Part shown: positions 52,962 to 62,593 of the stretch, in pieces
How the letters are laid out: the number at the start of each line of letters is the position of its first letter
Position numbering within the stretch: the first letter of the stretch is position 1
Assembly: GCA_022495995.1 (NCBI GenBank)
Contig: JAFEMH010002606.1
Span: 124,001-188,000, forward strand
From: Adenophora triphylla var. japonica
Lineage: Eukaryota; Streptophyta; Magnoliopsida; Asterales; Campanulaceae
Direction: 5' to 3'
Length of the DNA stretch: 64,000 nucleotides
Made by a program: the position numbers and the translations under genes
The notes under the pieces: generated by a model
Told to the model about the DNA's origin: nothing
The model's input: the letters and a program-made list of their open reading frames with translations, nothing else
Databases searched by the model: none

Positions 52962-54646
52962 TGTGATTATCCGATTTTTTGAAAATCAACGGAGTTGCCA
53001 CGCCGTTTTTAGTTTAAGAGGCCAAAACTTTGAAAAATGCCCAAAATGAGAGAAGTGAGTTCGGAGGTCACGTTACACTCCGGGAAGAACGATTAGCACG
53101 TTCACCCGAAATGCCTCGTAGACGAGTCTTTCGAACTTGAAATCATTTGTATGTGAGTGTGTGTTTTTGCAAAAAGGGGTTTGACTTAAAAGGGACTTTC
53201 AGGAAATAAAAAGTTTTGACTGAACTGAACTGAAATTAATTCTAAAAAAAGTGATGAATCTGTGAAAAGAAAACAGTCAACTGAACTGTCTGCCAAATGA
53301 CACTTATGTCCGCGCGGATTAGGACGAGTTTCAATCCTGTCCGCGCGGATAAGGTAGTAGGGTTCCTTTTTGGCAGCTTTCCAGTCTGATTCTGTAATTT
53401 CCAGAAAGTTAACTGGATTTACAGAATCAGAACTGGAGTTGTAACATAAAATGTCAAATGAAAGAATTTTTAAATTTTGCATCCATGCTTGTTCTCACTT
53501 TTCTTAGGCTTTGATTAGTGATCACTAAACATGATTAATAGTGATCTACTAGATCAAGCCATCATGAGGGTACATTAGGACTTAGGAGCATTTCATTTGC
53601 TTGGGATGGGGGGTTTGACATATAAATAGAAGATGTTTAAAATAAATGTTAAGATTAACACATGAAAAATGGAATTAGGTTAAAAGGTGTATCAACTTTA
53701 GAGTGGATCTCTAAGGTGGTCATTAGGATGACCATCCTTGAGATCTTTAAACTCCATGTATCAACTACATCCTTTTGTAACCTAGGAACCTTAATGATCT
53801 TTATCCATGGAAATTGTCCCAAGGTGGAGATCTTAGGGTTTAATAGAATATTATCACAAGAAAATAAAATGTTGACCACTAAGATGATCACCATGGAGAT
53901 TGAACTCCAAGATGACCATGCGTAGGTCAAGAAAATAAGTAATGACTAGTTAATGTAAAAATGGGACAAAGGGGAATAACATAACAAAGAAAATGTGAAT
54001 CCTTGTAGAGAATCATCCATGGAGATGAACTCCATGGAGATCCTCTTGGATCCTAAGACAAAGGGGGAAGGGAGGTGAGCAACAAGTAAATAAAACAAGT
54101 TACATAATTTAAATATGAGATGTATGCATGAATGAGGGAGATTAAGGTAAAGAGAAGGAGGGTTTACCAATGGTTGTACCCTATCTTCTTTGGTTTGTGC
54201 TTAGGGCTTGAAGATTATCAAGGTTTATGTGTGGATTTGTGTTTAGGTTTAGTGTTTGAATGAGTGTTTAGGGTTGTGTTTAGGCTGTTTTCTAGAGGGA
54301 TTTTGGCAATGTAACAGTAGAGTTCATCTGATCTCCTTAAACTGAGAGAGAAGGGCTTTATTTATATGCTGGATTAGGGTTCATTCCTGTCCGCGCGGAT
54401 GGAAGTGAAGGCGTGTCTGACTCTTCAGAAAAGCAGTTTTGGCTGTTTGCAATTAATTCAAACTAGTCAATTTCTTGGAAGCCACTCCTTCCAGCGAGAT
54501 CCAATCCACTTTTGTTGTTCCCTTAAGGTCCTTCCTTGCTTAAAAACCTTTGGAAAGTGACCAAAATGCCCTTAAATGTTTATTCGATGTGAAAAACGTT
54601 AAATTGGGCTAAAGGAGTGTTGGTGGTTCAGATTGGGACACTTACA
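52962..54646 (-). repeat. T2 5' LTR
   Basis: 1,685 bp, collinear with 30,984-32,701. Inner dyads at 53,309 and 53,340; a single upstream dyad at 54,390-54,399; TATA-like ATATAAATA at 54,358-54,367. Confidence 0.92.
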
Positions 54647-54651
54647 GGAGT

Positions 54652-54898
54652 GGCTCGTTTGGTCCTTGGGACCATTATCAGTGATCTTGGTTGGAGGTAC
54701 GTCTATCCCCTTATTTTATGTTGTGCTTGCATTTGGGACAATGCAATTTTTTTTGTTTGGGGGGTAGGGTGCATATTATTTGGTTTGTGTTGTATATGTG
54801 TAGATGTTTCTATGTTTCAAAAAAATAAATAAATAAATAAATAAATAAATAAAAGAAAAGAAAAAGAAAAGAAAAGAAAAAAATATATATATGAGAGG
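54652..54898 (+). pseudogene. End of the A3 second ORF after T2, with AT-rich tail
   Basis: Resumes the A3 sequence. It includes the G-run TGTTTGGGGGGTAGGG (54,757-54,772), typical of the second-ORF end in Athila, then an AAAT microsatellite (54,820-54,850) and an A/G tract. Little coding signal. Confidence 0.5.
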
Positions 54899-54926
54899 CT
54901 AGGTGAAAACCCGAAAGGGCGCTTAG
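54899..54926 (+). ncRNA. A3 copy of the CTAGG / CCC-GAAA-GGG hairpin
   Basis: CTAGG, TGAAAA, CCC-GAAA-GGG, CG, CTTAG, then GCAAAA. The core equals the inner part of the T1/T2 hairpin repeats, in a different lineage and after the second-ORF region instead of integrase. Confidence 0.55.
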
Positions 54927-55385
54927 GCAAAAGGTGAGAACATGAGCGAATTATTTTCCTATTCACCGGAGTGGCGTCCTAAGGGAGGTTTGGAGTGTTT
55001 GGGTAGGATTTTCATTTTGGTGTTGGAGTTTTGGTTAGAGGCGTTAGGATAGAAAATCCTCGTTATTCTTTTTGTAGTTATAAGGGGCGTTGGAGATTTA
55101 TATGAGGTAAGTCTTTGTTTGGAATTTCACCCTAGCATTGATTTCTTTTTGAGGGATGCCGTAGTGTGAGATAAGCGTGGGGGAAACATAGGATATTTTT
55201 AGTTCCCCCTAGCTTTTGGTGGAGTGATAAGGGGACGGAGTTCTTTCCACTCAGGGTTTTGCGTTGTTGACTCGTTATGATGGGAATGTAGAGGTGACTA
55301 GGAGTCATTTTCTCCCGTGCTACGCTATATAGACCGGTGCTTAGAGTGGGGTTAGGAATATTACTCAGGGATGAGTAATGGTCTA
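54927..55385 (+). other. A3 3' untranslated region
   Basis: G/T-rich, no ORF. A polypurine-like GATAAGCGTGGGGGAAAC lies at about 55,169-55,186, some 220 bp before the true tract. Confidence 0.5.
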
Positions 55386-55399
55386 AGCGTGGGGGAATT
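55386..55399 (+). other. A3 polypurine tract
   Basis: AAGCGTGGGGGAATT immediately before TGATGGGTTAG, the LTR start. Confidence 0.8.
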
Positions 55400-56360
55400 T
55401 GATGGGTTAGTTTTTATACTATTTTATCTTCGATGTTTCCGGACTTTTATCCTTTATTTTAATTTATTTAGAATAGTTTTGATGTAAATCAGTGAACTTT
55501 AGTGAGTTTGAGAGTTGAGTGATTTTATTGTAATTTAGAGGCATTTTTTAATATTTATTTGCCTAATGTAATAGTTTAGGGAAATGAGTGTCAAAGTTTG
55601 ATCAATCATCATTGAAGATCAAAGTGAACCGAGAAGTTTGAAGACTGTTCGGGGATTTAGAGAAGGTGGTGAAGCAAACTGGCCAAGGAAAGAAGAGGAC
55701 TTGAGAGTAATTTGAAGAAATTTAGGAAGAAGGAAATTGACTAGAAGCGACTGTTGAATTGGGCGACCGCCCAGGGAAAGGTGGGCGACCGCCCAAGCTG
55801 GAGTTCCACAAGAAGTGAAGCCGCTGTACACATGGGCGGCCGCGCAGGTCAAGGTGGGCGACCGCCCAGGTGATTTACGCTGAAGACCCAAGCTGCTGTA
55901 CACATGGGCGGCCGCGCAGGATCCAGGTGGGCGACTGCCCATGCCCCGTTTTCAGAATTTCCGTTTTCCTTTTCTAAGGAGGATTTGTTGCCCCTTTCCT
56001 AATTTGACCCCTTTCTTCCCTAGATTAAATAGAAACTGTATGATTAGTATTTTTTAGGCTTTATTTTCTCTTTGAATTTCAAGGCTTGGAGAATTGAAGG
56101 ATTTCTTCTCTTCAATCATTTGTTTTAATCCTTGAATTACTTCTTTGAATCTGCTTATTTGTTACTTTAATTGTTTAATTTCCTTTCGTAATTAGTTTTT
56201 TAATAAATCAAAAATCAAAACCCCTTTTGTTACTTTCTGCACAAATTGAATCAACTTGTTGAAACACTCAAGTCTCTGTGGTTCGACCCTTACTTGTACT
56301 GCTACTTCGGTAACTTGTGCTTGCAAGGTATTTTATTACACAGTGGAAAATTATCCATCA
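55400..56360 (+). repeat. A3 3' LTR
   Basis: 961 bp, TGATGGGTTAG...AATTATCCATCA. The same ends as the A4 LTR identify it as Athila. Contains six dyads and a TATA-like ATTAAATA at 56,024-56,031. Followed by GATAA, the expected target duplication. Confidence 0.85.
55760..55941 (+). promoter_or_regulatory. Dyad array of the A3 LTR
   Basis: Starts at 55,760/55,782, 55,833/55,855 and 55,905/55,928: TGGGCGACCGCCCA or TGGGCGGCCGCGCA. 22-23 bp within pairs, 72-73 bp between pairs. TATA-like word 83-86 bp downstream. Confidence 0.75.
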
Positions 56361-56365
56361 GATAA

Positions 56366-56706
56366 TAAGCTTGGTCGACTGGTATTCTTGATAGGCTAAT
56401 ACAGTTAGGACAACTAGGTGGGCCTCATGCTTTGATGAGCCTTTGGGCTTGATTGGATACGGGCCAGCCCGTTGGGCCTAACTCATCACTTTTATTTCAT
56501 TCAATTCTCAATAACAATTTTTAGATTTTCATTAAGATAATTATTTTTTATTTAAAATATTGATCAAACGTATGTAAAGTTTTAACCTTCTCGTTGGTCA
56601 GTTGAACAAACAAAAAAAAAAGTTGATAAAATACTTTCAATTAAAGCAAACAACATTAGTTTTGAAAATCCATTCACCTAGGCATGAAATTTCAGAAAAT
56701 GCATTC
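56366..56706. other. Unassigned DNA between A3 and C6
   Basis: AT-rich after a GGGCC-containing start. No ORF or repeat recognised. This is probably the DNA into which A3 inserted. Confidence 0.4.
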
Positions 56707-56894
56707 TGATGTATATTTGGGATAACTCTTATACATAGGGTAAACCAATCATAACATAGGAAGGCCCCAATATCCCTTCCTAACTTACTACTAAAACCGC
56801 TAAAACCTTATATATAGTCTTGTACATTTTATGGAATCAATAACAAGGGAAAATTCTCCATTCATGCTTCTCTCTTCCGCTGTGTAATCTTTCA
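56707..56894 (+). repeat. C6 5' LTR
   Basis: 188 bp, TGATGTATATT...AATCTTTCA, with TTATATATAG (about 56,810) as TATA box. Boundaries rest on TG/CA ends and the primer site only. Confidence 0.6.
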
Positions 56895-56906
56895 TGGTAT
56901 CAGCCT
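56895..56906 (+). other. C6 primer-binding site
   Basis: TGGTATCAGCCT; the first nine bases match the initiator tRNA-Met site and the remainder is altered. Confidence 0.65.
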
Positions 56907-57069
56907 ACCTTCAATTCAGAAATTAGAACGATCACCCTTTTCTGTCTCTCCTTTTCTTCGCCTATTAACCAATGGAAAATAACTCAGGCACTTGATCTGT
57001 CTCTTCTTCCCTCATGAACAACACACACACTGCTTCCCCTCTTCTTGTTTTCTACAACCCTAATGCCAT

Positions 57070-58000
57070 TATGGGCCAAACCTACCTTACCTAAGAGAAT
57101 TATGTCAATTGGAGCACCTTGTTCAAAACCCTACTCCGTACTCACAAGCTTCTTTTCATAATCGATCCCTCACAACCGACGGCTAAACTCGCTGATGGAT
57201 CTGGCTGCATCATGAGTTAGGGGTTTCTGGCTGGATCAAGGGAACGATCACACCAGCGGTTTAACCCTACCTCAACTCTTGTGACACCGATCTTGGGTCG
57301 TTCTTGCCAAGTGTTTCGGAGCCACATCAACTCTATAGATTGAAAGTCTCAAAGAGAAAATACATGATTTGAAGAAGGTGTCTGACACCTCTATTGCGGA
57401 TTACCTTCTTCATGCCACCACTATATCTGATGCTCTCACGGTCGCGGGAGATCCAGTTGATGATAGTGTTCTTATTCAGCGAGTTTTGGGTGGTATTGGT
57501 CCGGAGTTTAAGGAGTTTCTCATGTCAACGGCTGCTATTCATGCTCGACAGCCTCTCAGCTTTGATTACATGTCCGAAATGCTTCTCAAGGAGGAGATTT
57601 ACAACAAAAATTTGTTGTGCCAGTCCAACAGTCTGCTGCTCTTCTTGGTGAGAAACAGCCCACAGTGGCAACCCGTGGTGGCGGTAATAATGGTGGTTCT
57701 CGTGGTCGTGGTAATAACAATAATGGACGAAATTGCCACAATGGAAATCGTGGCAATGGTAACTGGCAGGGGCAGTCTTATGGTCATCAGAATAATGGTC
57801 GAGGTCACATAGTGGCAGGGGCCATGACAATGGTGCATATCGTGGTGGTACATCTGGTCGCGATCTTGGTATTCTTCCTACTCCACCCTACGGTGGACAA
57901 CCCTTGGACAGTGATGTAATTTGTAAATGGTGTTACCAGCGGGGACATAGGCTCGTGGGTGTCCTGACAATGCTGCAGCCGCCTATTACTCTCAACCACA
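57070..58000 (+). pseudogene. C6 gag, broken
   Basis: ENYVNWSTLFKTLLRTHKL near 57,100 is the copia gag opening. After stops, KKVSDTSIADYLLHATTISD and VLIQRVLGGIGPEFKEF (57,375-57,520) match the UBN2-type gag. A Gly/Asn/Arg-rich stretch (57,680-57,820) leads to CKWCYQRGH (57,925), the knuckle, whose last Cys is in another frame. Confidence 0.75.
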
Positions 58001-58400
58001 ACCATATGCTTTGGACTCCGGGGGCTACAAATCGTATGACGGTGGATCCTTCTTCCTTCTCCAATTATCAGCCCTATTCAGGTAAAAATGCAGTTGTTTT
58101 TTGTAATGGTTCTAACTTGCATGTATCACATGTTGGAAATTCGTACGAGGGAGACACTTATCTTTATCTCTGCAATAATTTTGGCGGCTTATATGAGCTT
58201 TCTTTCGGTTTGAAGCAACCTACCAGTCCCATTTCTCTTCTTGGAGAAAGATCGAGTCAGGATGTTTCGCATGCTCGTTTATGCCATCCCTCCACCCCTA
58301 TCATTAAGATTTTGTGTCAACGGTCTGGCTTGTCGTTAAGTAGTAAAATAAGTGAACAACAATATTTGTCATTTAGGAAAATCTAGTAAGCTACCTTTTT
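58001..58400 (+). pseudogene. C6 protease and pre-integrase domain, broken
   Basis: ALDSGATN-type codons near 58,010 are shifted; the readable frame gives GATNRMTVDPSSFSNYQPY, VVFCNGSNLHVSHVG and LGERSSQDVSHARLCHPST, i.e. copia protease then the GAG-pre-integrase zinc region (H..H, C). An open stretch of 160 codons (57,904-58,386). Confidence 0.7.
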
Positions 58401-59570
58401 TTCTTAGGAATTTTAATGCTTTGCAACCGCTTTTTTATATGTTACATTTGGATATTTAGGGCCATGCTCCAGTTAATTCATTGAACGAACATCATTTTTT
58501 TTTATCTATAGTTGATGATATTTCCCGTTATATGTGGTTATTTCCATTATTTCACAAATCTGATGTGAAACAAACATTTGCTACATTTAAAATTTAATTT
58601 GAGAATCAACTATCTCGTCGTATATCTGTCATTCACACTGTCAAGTTGGTCCAAACAGATTGGGGGTAAATTTACTAGTCGGGTTTTTACTTCATTCCTT
58701 CACAAATTCGGTATCAAATACAAACTTAGTGTCCATACACCCCTGAACAAAATGGTATTGTTTAACGCAAACATCGTCACATAGTTGAAACCGATTTATG
58801 TCTCTTATCCAAAGCAAATCTTACTTTCAAGTTTTGGTTAGAAGCATTTAATACAGGTGTATATCTTATTAACTGGTTGCCCATGCGTCAATATAGATTT
58901 GTGTCTCCTTATATGAGCGATTACTTTTGTGTAAACCTGACTATCGCACTATAAAAGTCTTTGCATGTTCTTGTTTTCCACATGTGATACCTAATAATGC
59001 TCATAAACTTATGCCAAATTGATACACTGTATTTTTTTTCTTCGATATGATAATCTGCGGAAGGGTTAAAGATGCATGGTTTTACTCACTCATAAAGTTT
59101 ATATATCTCGTCATGTGGTATTTGATGAGTTTCATTTCCCGAGGCAAACGAGAAGCAAAAATAATGTTTGTTCAGGTACTTCTCAGACTGATCTATTTGA
59201 GCCGATGTTATTATATGGTTCATTTCTACCATTGGCCCATCGGCCTACTACACCCGGTCCAACTTCAAGTCCCCAGGCTTCATCTCATAGGCCACTTGCT
59301 CCTCAGCCCAAGAAAAGTCGGCCTGGTCCTCAATTGGAAAATGACCCAATTCCAATTCATCTTCCAGGCTCTTATGTATCTGCTGTGTATGCCGGTCAAA
59401 TGCAAACTCTGAATCTTCTAGTGAGTCTCGTCTTCACCAGTTGGGCTCAATGATCCATCAGATTCTGTAAACACCAGTAACACCCCCATATATTCGGATA
59501 CACCAGTTCGGTCCACACCATCTTCAGAATCTTCTCCTGATCCTTCGACAGATTTATCCTCTATCCCTCC
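58401..59570 (+). pseudogene. C6 integrase, broken
   Basis: VDDISRYMWLFPL, QTDWGGKFTS and FTSFLHKFGIKYKLSVHTP match the copia integrase core, including D and D. The Glu-bearing NGIVERKHR-type helix is degraded. The 59,240-59,460 stretch is a Pro/Ser-rich linker (HRPTTPGPTSSPQAS). Confidence 0.7.
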
Positions 59571-60345
59571 TCTTCGCATGCGATCAATTGGCAGCCTTCT
59601 TCATGCGACATCTCCGTACTCATTACCTGAGATTTTTTTGGATGTGCAAAAAGATTCTCTCACCTTTGAGCCTCGACGTTCAAACAAGCTTCCAACTACC
59701 CACATTGGCAGGATGCTATGCGGGAAGAGATCGTTTCACTCCACAAGACCCACACGTGGTCCTTGGTCCCCTCTAACCCATCTATGAATGTTGTTAGATG
59801 TCGTTGGATTTATAAAGTCAAGCGTAAAGCTGATGGCTCGATTGAACGTCACAAAGCTAGCTCATGGCTCAAGGCTTTACTCAGCAAGCCAGACTTGATT
59901 ACGATGAAACATTCAGTCATGTGGTTAAGCCCTCTACAATACGTACCGTTCTAGTCGTTGCCCATTCTCGACATTGGGATATTAAACAACAAGACGTGCG
60001 CAATGCATTTCTTGACGGGGTCATACGTGAAGAAGCTTATATGAAGCAACCTCCGGGATTTATTGACTCTAAAGCTCCCACTCGTGTCTGTAAGCTACGG
60101 AAAGCACTTTATAGGCTCAAGCAGTCCCCCCGTGCTTGGTTTCAGTGATTACAGGGGTTTCTACTTCAACATGGTTTTCTCAATAGCCGGTCTGACTCTT
60201 CCCTCTTTGTCTGACACTCACATGGTTCCACTTCTACTATTATTATTCTTGTGTATGTGGATGATATTATCATCACCGGATCATCTTCTATGGATATTGC
60301 TTCAGTGATGGATAATATATGTAACACCTTCAATAGTCTCACTTT
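59571..60345 (+). pseudogene. C6 reverse transcriptase, truncated
   Basis: CRWIYKVKRKADGSIERHKA, then shifted AQGFTQQARLDYDETFSHVV, DIKQQDVRNAFLDGVIREE, VCKLRKALYRLKQSPRAWF, and finally VYVDDIIITGSS. The palm is mostly present; the thumb and RNase H are missing. Confidence 0.8.
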
Positions 60346-60699
60346 AGTACTAAGGGAGTTTATAATACGCAGAGGAAATTAGAATGAATGGGAAATAAAA
60401 GCATTCCCATTTAGAAGAGGAACCACTACTCCCTTTCCATTTCAACCCTTGTTAACTATTCTTTACATTTTACCTTTTTTTAAACACCTAACATACTCCC
60501 TTCTTCCCGAAATAAACATCATATTTCACTTGTCGGTATTTAAAAAAAACATGTTTTATTAGTTTGTATATAGCTTAGAGTTGGTCTTATAAAAAATTAG
60601 TTTTTTCTTAAGATAAGAAAAAATGTGTTTTTCAAAAGCGGGCATTATTATTCAAAACAAACGGTGGCATTTTCATAATTAATGGTTCCCCCGTTTATG
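60346..60699. other. Unassigned AT-rich DNA
   Basis: Beyond the C6 truncation. No ORF, repeat or known TE end recognised. Confidence 0.4.
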
Positions 60700-60925
60700 C
60701 CAGTGCCTGTTTAACAAACTGCCAGTGTGACAAAGTGTCAGTGCATATGTAACAAAGTGCCAGTGAAAAAAGTGCCAGTACCAGTTTAACAAAGTGCCGT
60801 TGTAAACCGGCGAGCACTTTGTTAAACTGACACTGACACTTTTTACACGGGCACTTTTATATACATGAACTGGCACTCTCCACACTGGCACTCTGTTACA
60901 CTAACACTGGCACTTTGTTTACACT
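60700..60925. repeat. Imperfect long inverted repeat rich in GGCACTTTGTTA
   Basis: The left arm has several TAACAAAGTGCCAGTG-type words, the right arm their complement GCACTTTGTTAAACTGACAC. Symmetry is centred near 60,805 (GCCGTTGTAAACCGGC). It could form an imperfect hairpin of about 100 bp. Confidence 0.6.
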
Positions 60926-61258
60926 AATATTTTTGCTGGCTATCAAAAATACAAGCACTGGCATTCAAAAATACATGGACTGGCATTTGAAAACACATTT
61001 ACTGGCACTTAAAAACACATACACTGGCACTCAAAAACACTGGTAATTATTTTTGTTGGCTCTCAAAAATACAAGCACTGGCATTCAAAAACACATGGAC
61101 TGACATTTGAAAACACATGGACTGGCACTTCAAAACACATGGACTGGCATCTGAAATTGGAATTAAAATTGAAACTAACTGGCATTTAAAAACACATGGA
61201 CTGGCACTTCAAAACACATGGACTGGCATCTGAAATTGGAATTAAAATTGAAACTGAC
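60926..61258 (+). repeat. Direct repeats of a ~22-bp ACTGGCATTTGAAAACACATGG unit
   Basis: About twelve imperfect copies. Two larger duplications lie inside: about 60,943-61,005 again at 61,058-61,121, and about 61,113-61,175 again at 61,192-61,254. The unit shares CTGGCA with the inverted repeat before it. Confidence 0.75.
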
Positions 61259-61700
61259 AAAAAGATTTGGAAACGCTGAGCCCAGGAGCATAAACAGTAA
61301 TTCACCAAATATGAAAATTCAAACACAAAATTCGCAAGAGGAAGATGTTGGAATTCGGAAAGACAACAATCAATCAAAATACACAATTTCACACATAAAC
61401 AACCCACCACTCTCCAAATCAAACCCCTCAAAATCTCCTTCCAATTCTACGCATTTCCACCGTCGGTGAAGCCTCCGGGCTCGACCAAAACCTTGTTCCT
61501 TGGTGGCGCAGGTATAATCCAATTTTTAATAAACTACGCATTGACTGGTGTAGTGTAATTGAAGATTAATTGGATTTTTATGTTCAGATTTGATCTGATT
61601 TTGGTGTCCAGATTAGAGAAAACAATGAAGAAGACGATTGAGGGAGCCGGCAATGGTGAGGAACTCTGTTTGCGTTTAGAGAGAGAGTAGAGAGAGTCCG
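61259..61700. other. Possible host-gene exon fragment
   Basis: Less AT-rich, with a good donor GGCGCAGGTATAAT at 61,505. The segment before it is C-rich like a plant 5' UTR, and GAGAGAGAGTAGAGAGAG lies near 61,680. No convincing long ORF on either strand. Could be an untranslated first exon. Confidence 0.25.
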
Positions 61701-61711
61701 AGCACGACAGG

Positions 61712-61777
61712 TAAAAAACACGTTTTTTGTTAAGGTTAAAAAAACGTGTTTTTTGTTAAGGTTAAAAAAAAACGCGT
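61712..61777. repeat. Palindromic A-T/ACGT repeats
   Basis: Three blocks of AAAAAACACGTTTTTT, AAAAAACGTGTTTTTT and AAAAACGCGTTTTTT, joined by TGTTAAGGTT. Self-complementary. Confidence 0.7.
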
Positions 61778-61985
61778 TTTTTATAAGTTTTTGGCTATAG
61801 CTTATACAATGTCAACATTGCACTAAGTTTATTTTCTAATTTAAAAACACGACATTCATTTTTCGAGAAGAAAAAAATTGCCAAAATGACTTTTTATTAT
61901 ATTATCTCATTCCAACGTAATTTTTTTCCCCTAAACTTACTGTTAATTTAATAAGGTTTACTAAACTTACCTTTAAATTTGGGTA
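61778..61985. other. AT-rich spacer
   Basis: No feature recognised. Confidence 0.4.
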
Positions 61986-62302
61986 TTGGTCAAATATTGC
62001 GACATGGCCCGGAGTATCCTACTAAAAAGCTTTGAATTTTGGGAGTTGGTGAAGATTAATAGGTTAGAAAATGCAAGGGCTAACACTCTAAGCGAGGCTA
62101 CGGGTAGCGGCATTCAAAACCTATCTAAGGAAGAAGCAATAGAGTTTCTGGAGATGCCGGCAATCAACAGCCCGTGATAATGGAGATAGATGAGCAAGAG
62201 TAAAACTGGGTGAGCGAGATAAAGGGGTATCTAGAGATTGGAGAGTTGCCGTCTGATAAGGATAAATCTAAGTTGATCAAGAAGACTTCACCAAGATTCA
62301 CT
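61986..62302 (+). pseudogene. Gypsy (Tat-like) RNase H-integrase fragment
   Basis: LLKSFEFWELVKINRLENARANTL resembles the end of a Tat RNase H (ENARADALS). After a frameshift EIKGYLEIGELPSDK and KKTSPRFT match the linker that precedes integrase. It is cut off by the CACTA end at 62,303. A small relic, not part of T1, T2 or A3. Confidence 0.6.
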
Positions 62303-62329
62303 CACTACAAGGAAAACCGGAAATAGAGA

Positions 62330-62590
62330 CGGAAAATTAGAGATGGACGGAGTCTGTAGCTAATTTGGCGACAGATTAGAGACAGAACCAAAAGAATCCG
62401 TCTCTAAATTAGAGACGGATTCAGATTCCGTCTCTAAACTTTAGAGACAGATGTTGAATCCGTCTCTAAATTAGAGACATATTTTAATCCGTCTCTAATT
62501 TAGAGACAGATTTTTTAATCCGTCTCTAATTTAGTGACAGATTCAACATCTGTCTCTAAAATTTAGAGACAGATTTTGTATCCATCTCTA
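62330..62590. repeat. K8 subterminal inverted repeats
   Basis: About a dozen AGAGACGG/AGAGACAGA words and complements, many forming palindromes such as CCGTCTCTAAATTAGAGACGG (62,399). Subterminal repeats of this kind are transposase-binding sites in CACTA elements. Confidence 0.75.
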
Positions 62591-62593
62591 AAT

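Larger units (their letters stand above)
30984..54646 (-). mobile_element. T2: Tat-lineage Ty3/gypsy element inserted in A3, carrying A4
   Basis: LTRs at 52,962-54,646 (5') and 30,984-32,701 (3') read TGTAAGTGTCCC...ATAATCACA on the reverse strand. The flanking 5-mers AGAGT and GGAGT fit a target duplication with one mismatch. The primer site TGGCAACTCCGCTGGGGAC follows the 5' LTR and the polypurine tract GCCGAGGGGCTAC precedes the 3' LTR. Gag-like ORFs, protease, RT, gypsy RNase H, archaeal-type RNase H and integrase lie in order, with an antisense PMD gene. A4 splits the gag-like region. Without A4 the element is about 16.5 kb. Confidence 0.9.
24031..56360 (+). mobile_element. A3: Athila Ty3/gypsy element, 5' part off-window, interrupted by T2
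   Basis: The + strand gives gag C-terminus, protease, RT, RNase H, integrase, a two-hairpin module, a dyad array, a second ORF with the putative plant transposon domain, and a 3' LTR (55,400-56,360). T2 (30,984-54,646) splits the second ORF. The order and post-pol second ORF are Athila features. Nonsense and frameshift changes break pol in at least six places. The 5' LTR and most of gag should lie beyond T1 on the left. Confidence 0.85.
56707..60345 (+). mobile_element. C6: Ty1/copia element, truncated in RT, no 3' LTR
   Basis: A short 5' LTR (56,707-56,894) is followed by a TGGTATCAG primer site, gag, zinc knuckle, protease, integrase and RT in copia order. The last recognisable motif is YVDDIIITGSS near 60,250; similarity ends about 60,345 and no second LTR copy is seen. 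Many stops and frameshifts. The small LTR suggests the Ale/Retrofit group, which is a guess. Confidence 0.8.

Noticed and set aside
54617..54832. 71-codon hydrophobic ORF, possible membrane protein
   Set aside because: Spans the T2/A3 junction, so its start lies in an LTR; the hydrophobic part comes from T-rich second-ORF tail DNA.
56366..56706. Possible promoter or gene upstream of C6
   Set aside because: GGGCC-rich start only; no TATA, ORF or splice signals.
57525..57853. His-rich reverse-strand ORFs
   Set aside because: Shadow of the Gly/Asn/Arg-rich C6 gag region on the + strand.
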